A stretch of 64,000 bases of DNA from Saccharopolyspora oryzae (GTDB lineage Bacteria > Actinomycetota > Actinomycetes > Mycobacteriales > Pseudonocardiaceae), in assembly GCF_027853915.1 (NCBI RefSeq), contig NZ_JAQGLA010000007.1:115724-179723 (forward strand), read 5' to 3'. The notes under the pieces were generated by a model that saw nothing but the letters and a program-made list of their open reading frames with translations, ran no database searches and was not told the DNA's origin. Both the position numbers and the translations under genes were made by a program. Below, piece by piece: positions 33,149-41,951 of this stretch. Position 1 is the first letter of the stretch, and each line of letters starts with the position of its first letter.

Positions 33149-34083
33149 CGGGCGGCTCCGATCCGCTGGGCGATCCGCTCGGCGATCTGCAGTCCGGCGG
33201 AGGTCATGATGTCGAGATTTCCCGCGTACGCGGGCAAGTAGTGCGCGGCGCCCTCGACTTCGAGGAACACCGAGACCTGGTGGGTGGGGCGCGACGAGTC
33301 CGCCAGCAGCGTCCCGACCGGCTGCTCGGCCGGGATCTCGGCGATCTGCACCTGCTGCTTGAGCCGGTAGCCGGGCACGTACGCCGCCACGTCGGCGGCC
33401 ATCTTCTCGACCGACCGCCGGATCTCCTCGTGCGTCGCCGAATCCGGGGCGGAGACCAGGCAGAACACCGTGTCCCGCATGATCAGCGGCGGCTCGGCGG
33501 GGTTGAGCACGATGATCGCCTTGCCGCGGCGCGCACCACCGACCGACACGATCGCTTCGGACGTGGTCTCGGTGAACTCGTCGATGTTGGCGCGGGTGCC
33601 CGGACCTGCCGACTTCGACGCGATCGAGGCGACGATCTCCGCGTACGCCACCGGCACCACCCGCGAGACGGCCGCGACCACCGGGATCGTGGCCTGGCCC
33701 CCGCAGGTCACCATGTTCACGTTGGGCGCGTCCAAGTGCTCGTCGGCGTTGACCGCGGGCACGACGTACGGTCCGATGGCCGCCGGTGTCAGGTCGATCA
33801 TCCGCTTGCCCAGCGGCATCAGGCGGGCGTTGTTCGCCGCGTGCGCCTTCGCGGACGTCGCGTCGAAGACGATCTCGATGTCGTCGAAGCCGGGCATCGC
33901 GACGAGCCCCTCTACACCGTCCGCGGTGGTGGGCACGCCCAGCCGGGCTGCTCTCGCCAGCCCGTCGGACGCCGGGTCGATGCCGACCAGGGCGCCCATC
34001 TCGAGGCGTTCCGAACCGCGCAGCACCTTGATCATGAGATCGGTGCCGATGTTGCCCGATCCGATGATCGCGACCTTGGTCAT
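33145..34083 (-). CDS. mhpF: Acetaldehyde dehydrogenase (acetylating)
   Basis: A 312-residue enzyme. It has the NAD motif [14 protein letters not shown], the catalytic cysteine in [13 protein letters not shown], and the conserved [16 protein letters not shown]. It converts acetaldehyde plus CoA and NAD to acetyl-CoA, in complex with the aldolase encoded next. The ATG at 34083 lies 11 bp after the hydratase stop. Together the three enzymes complete the meta-cleavage lower pathway to pyruvate and acetyl-CoA. Confidence 0.95.
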   Translation of the reverse strand: MTKVAIIGSGNIGTDLMIKVLRGSERLEMGALVGIDPASDGLARAARLGVPTTADGVEGLVAMPGFDDIEIVFDATSAKAHAANNARLMPLGKRMIDLTPAAIGPYVVPAVNADEHLDAPNVNMVTCGGQATIPVVAAVSRVVPVAYAEIVASIASKSAGPGTRANIDEFTETTSEAIVSVGGARRGKAIIVLNPAEPPLIMRDTVFCLVSAPDSATHEEIRRSVEKMAADVAAYVPGYRLKQQVQIAEIPAEQPVGTLLADSSRPTHQVSVFLEVEGAAHYLPAYAGNLDIMTSAGLQIAERIAQRIGAAR

Positions 34084-34094
34084 TCGTCGACTCC

Positions 34095-34889
34095 TCACTG
34101 GAAACGGGCGGTCACGGCGCCGAGCCCGGACAGGGTGGCGGTGACGGCGTTGCCGGCCGCGACAGGTTTCATCGGGCCGAGTGCGCCGGAGAGCACGACC
34201 TGCCCGGCTCGCAGCGGCTGGCCGAGGTCGCGGGCCGTCCGAGCCAGCCAGCCCACCGCCGCGACGGGGTCGCCCAGGCAAGCGGTGCCGACGCCGGTGG
34301 ACACCTGGTGTCCGTCGACGGCCATCTCCATGACGACCTCCGCGGGCTCGACCTCGTCGAGCGTGCGGCGCTGCGTGCCGAGGACGTACAGCCCCGCGGA
34401 AGCGTTGTCCGCCACCGTGTCACCGAAGCTGATGTCCCAGGCCGCGATGCGGCTGTCGCAGATCTCCAGCGCTGCCACGGCGTACTCGATCGCACCGCGG
34501 ACCTGAGCCGCGTCGAGCGGACCGTCGACCAGGTCGGCGCCCAGCACGAACGCCACCTCCGCCTCGACCCTCGGCTGCAGCAGGCGCCCGACCGGGATGG
34601 CCTCCCCGTCGCCGTACTGCATGTCGTCGAACAGCAGACCGAGGTCCGGCTGGTCGACTCCGAGCTGCTGCTGGACCGCTTCCGAGGTCAGGCCGATCTT
34701 GCGGCCCACCACCGTCGCCCCCGCCGCCTCCCGGAGCTCGGCCAGGCGGCGCTGCACGGCGTACGCGGCCTCGAGGTCGTCACGGCCGATCAGGTCCCGC
34801 ACCGGCGCGCAGGGCACGCCGGTCGCAGCGGCGGACGCGAGCCGGTCAGCGGCGGCGGCGATGGTGGAAGTCGTGGACTGACTGCTCAT
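34095..34889 (-). CDS. mhpD: 2-Keto-4-pentenoate hydratase
   Basis: A 264-residue member of the fumarylacetoacetase fold. Visible features are [19 protein letters not shown], the metal-binding [25 protein letters not shown] and the C-terminal [11 protein letters not shown]. It adds water to 2-hydroxypenta-2,4-dienoate to give 4-hydroxy-2-oxovalerate for the aldolase. It is the first gene of the lower-pathway operon and is divergent from an IclR regulator across a 69-bp spacer. Confidence 0.95.
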   Translation of the reverse strand: MSSQSTTSTIAAAADRLASAAATGVPCAPVRDLIGRDDLEAAYAVQRRLAELREAAGATVVGRKIGLTSEAVQQQLGVDQPDLGLLFDDMQYGDGEAIPVGRLLQPRVEAEVAFVLGADLVDGPLDAAQVRGAIEYAVAALEICDSRIAAWDISFGDTVADNASAGLYVLGTQRRTLDEVEPAEVVMEMAVDGHQVSTGVGTACLGDPVAAVGWLARTARDLGQPLRAGQVVLSGALGPMKPVAAGNAVTATLSGLGAVTARFQ

Positions 34890-34958
34890 GGCGCCCACTG
34901 TCCAGACCGGGCGCGGCCCCGACCAGGCATTCGTCTCGCTCAGCGATACGCTCGGGCG

Positions 34959-35717
34959 ATGACGGGCGCAGACCTCGACACCGTGCTCGGCAAGGCCGTG
35001 ACGATCCTGCGTGCCTACCGGCCGGAGGACCACGTGCTCGCCCTCGCCGAACTGGTCCGCCGGACCGGCCTGCACAAGGCGACCGTGCACCGCCTCGCGC
35101 GCGATCTCGTCGCGAACCGGCTGCTCGACCGCGTCGACGGCGGGTACCGGCTCAGCGGCGGGCTGTTCGAACTCGGCATGCTCGCCTCCCTCGAACGCAG
35201 CCTGCTCGAGGTCGCGATGCCGTTCCTGCAGGACCTGTACGAGCGCACCCACGAGACGGTGCACCTCGGCGTCCGCGAAGGCCACGACGTCGTGTACGTC
35301 GCGAAGATCGGCGGGCACCGCCAGGCCGACGCCCCGTCCCGGACCGGCGGCCGAAACCCGTTGCACTGCACGGCGATCGGCAAGGTCCTCCTCGCCCACG
35401 CCCCCGCGGAGGTGCAACGCGAGGTGCTGGCCGCGCCCATGGTCCGGCGAACCGCGCACACCGTGGTGGCCCCCGGCATCCTGCACAACCAGCTGGTGCG
35501 GGCAGCCGAAACCGGAGTCGCGTTCGAGCACGAGGAATCCGCGCTGGGCATCGCGTGCGTGGCCGCTGCCGTCTTCGGAACGGGCGATGAACCCGTCGCC
35601 GCGATCAGCGTGACCGGACCGACCGGCCGCTTCCGCCCGGAAGCCCAGACCGCCACCGTGCTGGCGACCGCGGAGGCGCTGCGCAGCACCATCGCCCGCC
35701 GGGAGCAGCTCCGGTAG
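34959..35717 (+). CDS. IclR-family regulator of the lower aromatic operon
   Basis: A 252-residue IclR protein. It has the winged helix (GKAVTILRAYRPEDHVLALA, ELVRRTGLHKATVHRLARDL) and the effector domain with NPLHCTAIGKVLLAH and ALGIACVAAAVFG. The ATG at 34959 is used. It is divergent from the hydratase gene, the position MhpR-type regulators hold, so it probably activates or represses the hydratase-dehydrogenase-aldolase operon. The lower and upper pathways here thus appear to have separate regulators (IclR and TetR). Confidence 0.92.
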   Translation: MTGADLDTVLGKAVTILRAYRPEDHVLALAELVRRTGLHKATVHRLARDLVANRLLDRVDGGYRLSGGLFELGMLASLERSLLEVAMPFLQDLYERTHETVHLGVREGHDVVYVAKIGGHRQADAPSRTGGRNPLHCTAIGKVLLAHAPAEVQREVLAAPMVRRTAHTVVAPGILHNQLVRAAETGVAFEHEESALGIACVAAAVFGTGDEPVAAISVTGPTGRFRPEAQTATVLATAEALRSTIARREQLR

Positions 35718-35801
35718 CACCGGCCGCTGACCTGCGCGATCAGCAGCGGGCGGGGTGGCGTGGGATCCTCCGGGCGGGCGCGGGGAAGGCGAGGTGCGGC
35801 C

Positions 35802-37400
35802 ATGGGGGAACTACCGGCGGGCACTGCCCGGGCGTCGACCGATCGCGTCGTCTTCGGCGTCACCGCGCTGCTGGTCCTGTTCTTCCTCGGGTGGGGCATC
35901 GCCTCGCCGACGACGCTCGGCGCGTTCGCCGAAGCCGGGTTGCGGTGGGCCGTGGACGACATCGGCTGGGGGTACTCGCTGGCCGCGACGGGGTTCGTGG
36001 TCTTCGTCGGGTGGCTCGCGCTGAGCCGCTACGGATCGATCCCGCTGGGCGGGGACGACGAGGAACCGGAGTTCCACACGCTGTCGTGGATCGCGATGAT
36101 GTTCATCGCGGGCATGGGGATCGGCCTCATGTTCTTCGGCGTCGCCGAACCGCTCGCGCACTACGTCCAGCCACCACCGGAAACGGTGGATCCGATGACC
36201 GCCGCCGCGGTGCGGACGTCGTTCGCGACGACGCTGTTCCACTGGGCGCTGCACCCGTGGGCGATCTACGCGGTGGTCGGGTTGACGATCGCCTACGGCA
36301 CCTTCCGCCGGGGCCGGCGCCAGATGATCAGTTCCGCGTTCGCTCCCCTGCTCGGGCAGCGGCGCGGGGTCAAGCCGCTGGGGAAGGTCGTCGACGTCCT
36401 CGCGCTGCTCGCGACGCTGTTCGGTTCGGCGGCTTCGCTGGGCATCGGCACGCTGCAGATCAGCAGCGGGATGCGCAGCGCGGGCTGGATCGCCGCCGTC
36501 AGCATCCCGGTGCTGGTGGTGATCATCGGCGTGCTGACGATCTGCTTCGTCGCCTCCGCGGTCTCCGGGGTTTCCCGGGGAATCCAGTGGCTGTCCGGCA
36601 CCAACGTCGTCCTCGCGGCGCTGCTGGCGCTGTTCGTGCTGGTCACCGGTCCGACGGTGTTCATCCTCAGCCTGATCCCGACGTCGATCGGCAACTACGT
36701 CGGCGACTTCGCGAGCATGGCAGCGCGCACCGGGGCCACCGGGAGCGCAGCCCTCGACGAGTGGCTCTCGCACTGGACGATCTTCTACTGGGCGTGGTGG
36801 ATCTCCTGGGCGCCGTTCGTCGGCACGTTCCTGGCCCGGATCAGCCGGGGCCGCACGATCCGGCAGTTCGTCGGCGGGGTGCTGCTGGTGCCCAGCGCGG
36901 TCAGCGTGGTCTGGTTCGCGATCTTCGGCGGCAGCGCGATCGACCTGCAGCGCGGTGGCGTCGACGTGGCCGGTTCCGGCGGCGAGGAAGTGCAGATCTT
37001 CACCGTCATCCGCGCGCTGCCGATCCCGACTGCCCTCACCGTGCTGGTCATCGTCCTGGTGGCGATCTTCTTCATCACCGGCGCGGATTCGGCGTCGCTG
37101 GTGATGGGCAAGTTCTCGCAGCGCGGCACGATCTCACCCCGGAAGTGGATGATCGTGTTCTGGGGCGTGGCCACCGGATCCGTCGCGGCGATCATGCTGA
37201 TGTCCGGCGGCGACCACGCCCTGGAGGGGATCCAGAACCTGACGTTCCTCGCCTCCGTGCCGTTCGCGCTGGTCATGGTGCTGATGTGCGTGTCGCTGAC
37301 CAAGGACCTGCGCGGCGATGAACTGATCCACCGCCGAAGACGAGCCGAGCAGGTCCTCTCGAAGCTCGCCGACGAAGAGCCCCGGGACGAGACCGGCTGA
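35802..37400 (+). CDS. BCCT-family transporter
   Basis: A 532-residue inner-membrane protein with about 12 helices. It has the BCCT signatures MFIAGMGIGLMFFGVAEPLA and HWALHPWAIYAVVGL, and the substrate-site region WTIFYWAWWISWAPFVGTFL, rich in Trp. The glycine pattern GMGIG fits sodium- or proton-coupled carriers of betaine, choline, carnitine or related quaternary ammonium compounds. The ATG at 35802 is preceded by GAGG. No betaine catabolic genes adjoin it, so the role may be osmotic. It follows the IclR gene on the same strand by 84 bp, so read-through is possible. Confidence 0.92.
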   Translation: MGELPAGTARASTDRVVFGVTALLVLFFLGWGIASPTTLGAFAEAGLRWAVDDIGWGYSLAATGFVVFVGWLALSRYGSIPLGGDDEEPEFHTLSWIAMMFIAGMGIGLMFFGVAEPLAHYVQPPPETVDPMTAAAVRTSFATTLFHWALHPWAIYAVVGLTIAYGTFRRGRRQMISSAFAPLLGQRRGVKPLGKVVDVLALLATLFGSAASLGIGTLQISSGMRSAGWIAAVSIPVLVVIIGVLTICFVASAVSGVSRGIQWLSGTNVVLAALLALFVLVTGPTVFILSLIPTSIGNYVGDFASMAARTGATGSAALDEWLSHWTIFYWAWWISWAPFVGTFLARISRGRTIRQFVGGVLLVPSAVSVVWFAIFGGSAIDLQRGGVDVAGSGGEEVQIFTVIRALPIPTALTVLVIVLVAIFFITGADSASLVMGKFSQRGTISPRKWMIVFWGVATGSVAAIMLMSGGDHALEGIQNLTFLASVPFALVMVLMCVSLTKDLRGDELIHRRRRAEQVLSKLADEEPRDETG

Positions 37401-37405
37401 CGTCG

Positions 37406-37978
37406 TCAAGACCTCGACTCGGTCCGGTGCCAAGCGCTCCAAGCGAGGTGGGCGAACGGGATGATCACCAGCAGGTCGACGAGGTAGGCGACCCACTCCA
37501 GCCGGAGCACCCGCCCGAGCGGAAACGCAACGGCCGCAAGGCAGATCAACGCGGCCACCCACCACGGCGACATCCGGGTCCAGAGCAGGAGAACGCCGAA
37601 GACCAGCAGGGACAACGGGAAGGCCGGCCCCGGCAACCACAGCACCAGGAGGCTCTGCGGCGGGTAGTCGTCGAACCGGGCCAAAGCCACCTGGTCGTGC
37701 AACCCGAATACGCCTTCGAAGAACCCCTGCAATCCGAACGCGATGCTGCCGAACATCCCGATCAGCAGCAGCAACAACCAGATCCCGGCCACCACCGGAA
37801 TCCGTTCGCGCAACCGTTCGTACTGCCCGATCAACCCGTAAACCCAGGGAACCATGGACAGCGCGATCAACATCCCGCCGTTCACGCCGTAATGCCCATC
37901 AACCCAGAAGAAGGGCGAAGCAGCGAAGATGACCGGCCCGAGCACGAGCCCCACCGCCTGCAACCGCCGCACCACCAT
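37406..37978 (-). CDS. Five-helix membrane protein, unknown function
   Basis: A 190-residue protein with about five hydrophobic segments (residues about 8-28, 33-50, 60-85, 110-135 and 138-175). It has no recognisable catalytic motif. Short loops contain FDDYPPQSLL and SAWHRTESRS. It is convergent with the BCCT gene (5 bp apart) and stands alone on its strand. I do not recognise the family. High Leu/Val content and codon use match the surroundings, so I consider it a real gene. Confidence 0.75.
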   Translation of the reverse strand: MVVRRLQAVGLVLGPVIFAASPFFWVDGHYGVNGGMLIALSMVPWVYGLIGQYERLRERIPVVAGIWLLLLLIGMFGSIAFGLQGFFEGVFGLHDQVALARFDDYPPQSLLVLWLPGPAFPLSLLVFGVLLLWTRMSPWWVAALICLAAVAFPLGRVLRLEWVAYLVDLLVIIPFAHLAWSAWHRTESRS

Positions 37979-38076
37979 CGGCGCAGGTTAGGACCCCCCA
38001 CAAGGCCCCGCAACAACACCTGTCACACCACCGCAGCGGCCCGTCCACAACCCGGTCCGGTCCCGACGCGAAACCA

Positions 38077-38135
38077 CAGTTTCAATTGAAACTGCAAAAC
38101 CCACCCACGACGGATCACAGTTTCAATCGAAACTG
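38077..38135. repeat. Pair of 18-bp palindromes, 41-bp spacing (copies C and D)
   Basis: Copy C is the perfect palindrome CAGTTTCAATTGAAACTG (38077-38094). Copy D is CAGTTTCAATCGAAACTG (38118-38135). Their start-to-start distance is 41 bp. They lie in the 256-bp spacer between divergent genes (membrane protein and alpha/beta hydrolase), 100-158 bases before the hydrolase start, so a regulatory role is possible here. Confidence 0.85.
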
Positions 38136-38234
38136 TGGTTCGCCGGAATGCCCGCCGGGTCGGGGTGTCCGGCTCGATGTGCGCCGCGAACTCTGGTGTG
38201 CTGGCCAGGTCTCGACGAGGAGGGGCGCAGGAGC

Positions 38235-39143
38235 ATGGCAGAGGACACCGCGAGCGTGGCACCGCTGGGGAGGCGGTACGAGGTTTCGGGTGGGGCGATG
38301 TTGTTGGACCGGGCCGGGAGCGGTGGGCCGACGGTGGTGTTCTTGGCCGGTGGTGGGATGTTCGGGCTTTACTACTGGAACGTGCACGCCCTCGTCGCGG
38401 AGTTCAGCACGAGCGTCATCTACGACCGGCTCGGCATGGGCTGGAGCGATGTGGTGGACCTCCCGCGCAGCGGCACTCAGGTCACCGATGACCTGCACGA
38501 GCTGCTGCGGGCTGCGGCTGTGCCCGGACCGTACGTGCTGGTCGGGCATTCGCTCGGCGGCTTGTACGCACGGCTCCACGCGAAGCGCTTCCCCGACGAG
38601 GTCACCGGGTTGGTTCTGCTCGACCCGACGCACGAGGACGTCGTCGACTACCTGCCGGAGCAGGCCGCTCAGCGGCTCCGGAGCGCGAACACCGACGCTC
38701 CGCTCCCGCCCGAGCAGGTGGAAACGATGCGGGCCGCGTACCGGCGGACGTTCGGCCGTGCGCTGGCCGACTGGCCCGCCGAGATCCGCGAACCACTGCT
38801 GGACCAGGGGTTCAGCAGCGTCGGGTACCAGCAGTCCTTGCAGGAACCGAGGAACCTCCCGCGCCTGTTCGACGAGGTCCGCGACGCCGGTCCTGATCCC
38901 GACCTGCCGATGATCATCGTGTCCGCGATAGGCACCGACGCGTTCGCCGACGAACTGGTCCCGCCCGAAGCCCGCGAATCAGCAGCCGAATCCGGCCGAG
39001 CCAAGCATCGGCTTTACACCGACATCGCTGCGGCACTCCCCCAAGCCGAAGTACGTCGTGTCGACGACGCCGGCCACTCCGGCATCGCCTGGCTCCGCCC
39101 GGACGCCGTGGTCCAGGCGATCCGAGACGCGTTTCCGCGCTGA
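38235..39143 (+). CDS. Alpha/beta hydrolase
   Basis: A 302-residue alpha/beta hydrolase: VVFLAGGGMFGLYYWNVHAL with the oxyanion region, YDRLGMGWSD, nucleophile elbow VLVGHSLGGLYARL, acid probably in LLDPTHEDVVD or the later IIVSAIGTDA region, and the catalytic His in VDDAGHSGIAW. The ATG at 38235 has AGGAG upstream. It resembles general esterase or haloalkane/lactone hydrolase-like proteins; no substrate can be assigned. It is transcribed alone and followed by a strong bidirectional hairpin. Confidence 0.85.
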   Translation: MAEDTASVAPLGRRYEVSGGAMLLDRAGSGGPTVVFLAGGGMFGLYYWNVHALVAEFSTSVIYDRLGMGWSDVVDLPRSGTQVTDDLHELLRAAAVPGPYVLVGHSLGGLYARLHAKRFPDEVTGLVLLDPTHEDVVDYLPEQAAQRLRSANTDAPLPPEQVETMRAAYRRTFGRALADWPAEIREPLLDQGFSSVGYQQSLQEPRNLPRLFDEVRDAGPDPDLPMIIVSAIGTDAFADELVPPEARESAAESGRAKHRLYTDIAAALPQAEVRRVDDAGHSGIAWLRPDAVVQAIRDAFPR

Positions 39144-39156
39144 CCACCGCGGAAAG

Positions 39157-39195
39157 CGGTTCGGGCGTGGCGCTGGGTGCGCCACGCCCGAACCG
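39157..39195. terminator. Bidirectional hairpin terminator
   Basis: A perfect 16-bp stem, CGGTTCGGGCGTGGCG (39157-39172) with CGCCACGCCCGAACCG (39180-39195), has a 7-base loop and is flanked by AAAG and TTTC. It lies between the convergent hydrolase and NCS1 permease genes, so it can serve both strands. Confidence 0.8.
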
Positions 39196-39198
39196 TTT

Positions 39199-40506
39199 CT
39201 AGGTTGCTGGGACTGGTTTGCCCCGGGGTAGTTCGATCGCGAGGTAGGCGATCAGGCCTGCTGCTAGGCCCACTACCGCGTCCGAGAGGGACGGGACCAG
39301 GAGGTGGACCAGCAGGGCCACCGCTGCTCCGACTGCCCAGGCCACGAGCGCCGTGGGGCGGAACTTCTGCTCCTGGCGGTTGGCGAGGCGGTTTCGGAGG
39401 ATGATCTGGTCCGCGATGAGGACCGCACCGAGCGGTGGGACCAGGACCCCGAGGATCGACAGCCAGTTCACGAAGTAGTTCCAGGCGCCGAGCAGCGCCA
39501 CGAGCACTCCGATCACGCCGAGGACCAGGGTCAGGAGCCGCATCTTCGAGCGGGTCAGGTGCGACCAGCCCAATGCCCCGTTGTAGAGGCAGTGGGTGCA
39601 GACCGAACCCAGGTTGACCACCACGAAGACCACGACCAGGACGTCCAGCAGCGGGCTTCCCGCGCCGGTGAGGATCGGGGTGAAGTCACCACCCGCGGAC
39701 TCCGCGGACGCGATGGCACCGGCGGCGACGAGGACCGCGCCGCTGAGCTGGGCGACGAGGCTCGCTACCGGGAACGCCGTCACCGTCGCCCACACCGCTT
39801 GGCGGCCGTTCTCCGACCAGCGGGTGAAGTCGGCCGTCATTGTGCCCGAGTCGGCGAAGGTCGCCATGATCGTGGTGACCGCGACGCCGAACGTCATGGC
39901 ACCGCCGCCGACGCCCTGGAAGTCCGCGATCCGGCCGAAATCGCTGTGCTGCGCCGCGATGACCACGGCAGTGCCCGCCGCCGCGATGAACAGCGGCGCC
40001 GCGATCGCGCCGAGCCAGGACAACGCCTTGATGCCGAGGTAGGTCACGGCGATGAAGACGATGCCCGCCGCACCGGCCACCAGGGTTTCGTTCCAGCCGA
40101 ACGCCTTGTTCAGGCTCGCGCCGGTCGCTCCCGTGTTGAACGCGAACCAGCCCACGACCACTGTGGACAGGAAGCCCGAGGCGATCGCGTAGCCCGCGGT
40201 GCCGAACGTTTCCGTCGCCTGCAACGAGAAGCTCTTGCCGGTCTGCCCCGCGCGGTAGCTGAGCAGGCTGACGTAGGCGAACATGATGAGGTTCGCCACG
40301 AGGATCGCGGCCAGTCCTCGCCCGAAACCGAGCATGGCGACCACGAGGCCACCGGGCACGGCGTTGGTGAGGATCATCGGGAAGCCGAACCAGACGGCCG
40401 ACACCGTCAGCAGCGACTTCCGGTGCGTCGGCGGCACCGGGCTGTGCTCGAACTCCGACTCGAGTTCGAGACCGGCGTGCTCTTCCTGCGCCTCCCCCGC
40501 TGTCAT
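39199..40506 (-). CDS. NCS1-family nucleobase/ureide permease
   Basis: A 435-residue inner-membrane protein with about 12 helices and the NCS1 (CodB-like) pattern: SAVWFGFPMILTNAVPGGLV in helix 1, SYRAGQTGKSFSLQATETFG, ADFTRWSENGRQAVWATVTA and the helix-10 region YFVNWLSILGVLVPPLGAV. NCS1 members import cytosine, purines, allantoin or hydantoins. Its start overlaps the DUF1116 gene stop (ATGA), so it is part of the carbamoyltransferase operon. This makes a ureide or hydantoin-type compound the best guess for the imported substrate. Confidence 0.9.
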   Translation of the reverse strand: MTAGEAQEEHAGLELESEFEHSPVPPTHRKSLLTVSAVWFGFPMILTNAVPGGLVVAMLGFGRGLAAILVANLIMFAYVSLLSYRAGQTGKSFSLQATETFGTAGYAIASGFLSTVVVGWFAFNTGATGASLNKAFGWNETLVAGAAGIVFIAVTYLGIKALSWLGAIAAPLFIAAAGTAVVIAAQHSDFGRIADFQGVGGGAMTFGVAVTTIMATFADSGTMTADFTRWSENGRQAVWATVTAFPVASLVAQLSGAVLVAAGAIASAESAGGDFTPILTGAGSPLLDVLVVVFVVVNLGSVCTHCLYNGALGWSHLTRSKMRLLTLVLGVIGVLVALLGAWNYFVNWLSILGVLVPPLGAVLIADQIILRNRLANRQEQKFRPTALVAWAVGAAVALLVHLLVPSLSDAVVGLAAGLIAYLAIELPRGKPVPAT

Positions 40507-41951
40507 GCCCGCGGTTCCGCGCTGGGGGCGAGCTTCTCGGCGAGGGCGATGACGGCCTTCTCGAAGACCTCCGCCGGCGGGTGCGTGATACCGGCACCGA
40601 TCATGCCGATGCCCGCTTCCCTGTGCGCGATGGCGGTGTTGATGACCGGCAAGATCCCGGTGTCGAGGACCTTGCGCACGTCGATCGCGGTCGGCAGGCC
40701 CTGGAAGCCCAGCGACGGGATCGTCAGGTTCGGGTTCTCCGCCGTGGTGATCTGCGCCATGTCCCGGGTGTAGGCGACGGCCTCCTCGACGGTGCCGCCG
40801 ACCAGGGCGACGATCGCCGGGGCGGCGGCCATCGCGAAACCACCGAAACCGAAGGTCTCGCTGATCGCGGAGTCACCGATGTCGAGACCGGAGTCCTCGG
40901 GCTTGTAGCCGGCGAACATCGGGCCGACGACCTTCTGCGCCGGGCCGGTCAGCCAGTGGTTGCCGCCCAGTCCGCTCACCCGGATGCCGAACTCGACGCC
41001 GTTGCGGGCCATCGTGGTGACCACTGTGGAGTTCTCGATGCCGTGCGCGGCGTCCAAACCGGCCTTGGCCATCGCCAACCACACCGGGCCGGAGAAGTAG
41101 TCGGAGCTCGCGATGAAGTCGAAGACCTCCTTCTTCTGCTCCGTGGTGAAGCTGGTGCGCAGCAGCGACGGCGCCAGCGCTTGGAAGAACAGCAGCGTGC
41201 CGGCGTTGTTGCGGTTGTGCGCCTCGTCGCCCATGTGCAGGGCCTGCGCGAGCAGCAGGCGCAGGTCGATCGGGCCGCCGATCTCCATGGCCTCCTTGAG
41301 CATGGGGCCGAGCACGTCGCGCATCCAGATCAGCCGCTCGACGACGCTCTCGTCGTTGGCGCCCATCCGCAGGATCTTGGCCATCTGCTCCGACAGGTTG
41401 GTGTAGGAGTAGTTGCCGTGCGTCTCGTTGTGCAGGACGTGCATGTACATCGACGCCGAGGTGACACCGGCCATCGAGCCGACGCAGTCGTGCTCGTGGC
41501 ACGGCGAGAAGGTGATCTTCCCGGACGCGGCGACCTCCGCGGCCTCGTCCAGGTCCTTCGCCAGGCCCTCGAATACCAGCGCTCCGGTCACGGCGCCCTT
41601 CATCGGGCCGGACATCCGCTCGAACTCGATCGGCGGACCGGCGTGGATGATGGTGGTCGGCGTCATGCCGGGCACGACGTCGATGGCCCGGCCGAAACCG
41701 ACCAGCATCGGTTTGGCCTTCATGACCCGGTCGGCCGCTTCGGCGTTCGCCGCCTCGATCTTCGCCTTGATCTCGGGGCGCTCGAGCACGTCGAGGGCGG
41801 CGATCACCTCGGGCTTGCCGTTGCCGGGCGGCGTCCAGTCGAGCGTCGTGACGGTGCCGCCTTGCGCGGCGATGTCGTCCTCGAACATCTGCAGGCCGAC
41901 GTTGATGACGTTGAGGTCGCTGCTGAACAGCTGGGTGGTGGGGGTGCTCAT
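40503..41951 (-). CDS. allG: DUF1116 protein, oxamate carbamoyltransferase subunit (AllG/YlbE-like)
   Basis: A 482-residue cytoplasmic protein with the DUF1116 hallmarks: NVGLQMFEDDIAAQGG, then DWTPPGNG, the strongly conserved ITFSPCHEHDCVGSMAGVTS, LHNETHGN and NGVEFGIRVSGLG. E. coli YlbE (AllG) acts with FdrA (AllF) and YlbF (AllH) as oxamate carbamoyltransferase, converting oxalurate and phosphate to oxamate and carbamoyl phosphate at the end of anaerobic allantoin breakdown. All three homologs are adjacent here and overlap by ATGA/GTGA junctions. The exact carbamoyl donor in this organism is not proven. Confidence 0.9.
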   Translation of the reverse strand: MSTPTTQLFSSDLNVINVGLQMFEDDIAAQGGTVTTLDWTPPGNGKPEVIAALDVLERPEIKAKIEAANAEAADRVMKAKPMLVGFGRAIDVVPGMTPTTIIHAGPPIEFERMSGPMKGAVTGALVFEGLAKDLDEAAEVAASGKITFSPCHEHDCVGSMAGVTSASMYMHVLHNETHGNYSYTNLSEQMAKILRMGANDESVVERLIWMRDVLGPMLKEAMEIGGPIDLRLLLAQALHMGDEAHNRNNAGTLLFFQALAPSLLRTSFTTEQKKEVFDFIASSDYFSGPVWLAMAKAGLDAAHGIENSTVVTTMARNGVEFGIRVSGLGGNHWLTGPAQKVVGPMFAGYKPEDSGLDIGDSAISETFGFGGFAMAAAPAIVALVGGTVEEAVAYTRDMAQITTAENPNLTIPSLGFQGLPTAIDVRKVLDTGILPVINTAIAHREAGIGMIGAGITHPPAEVFEKAVIALAEKLAPSAEPRA

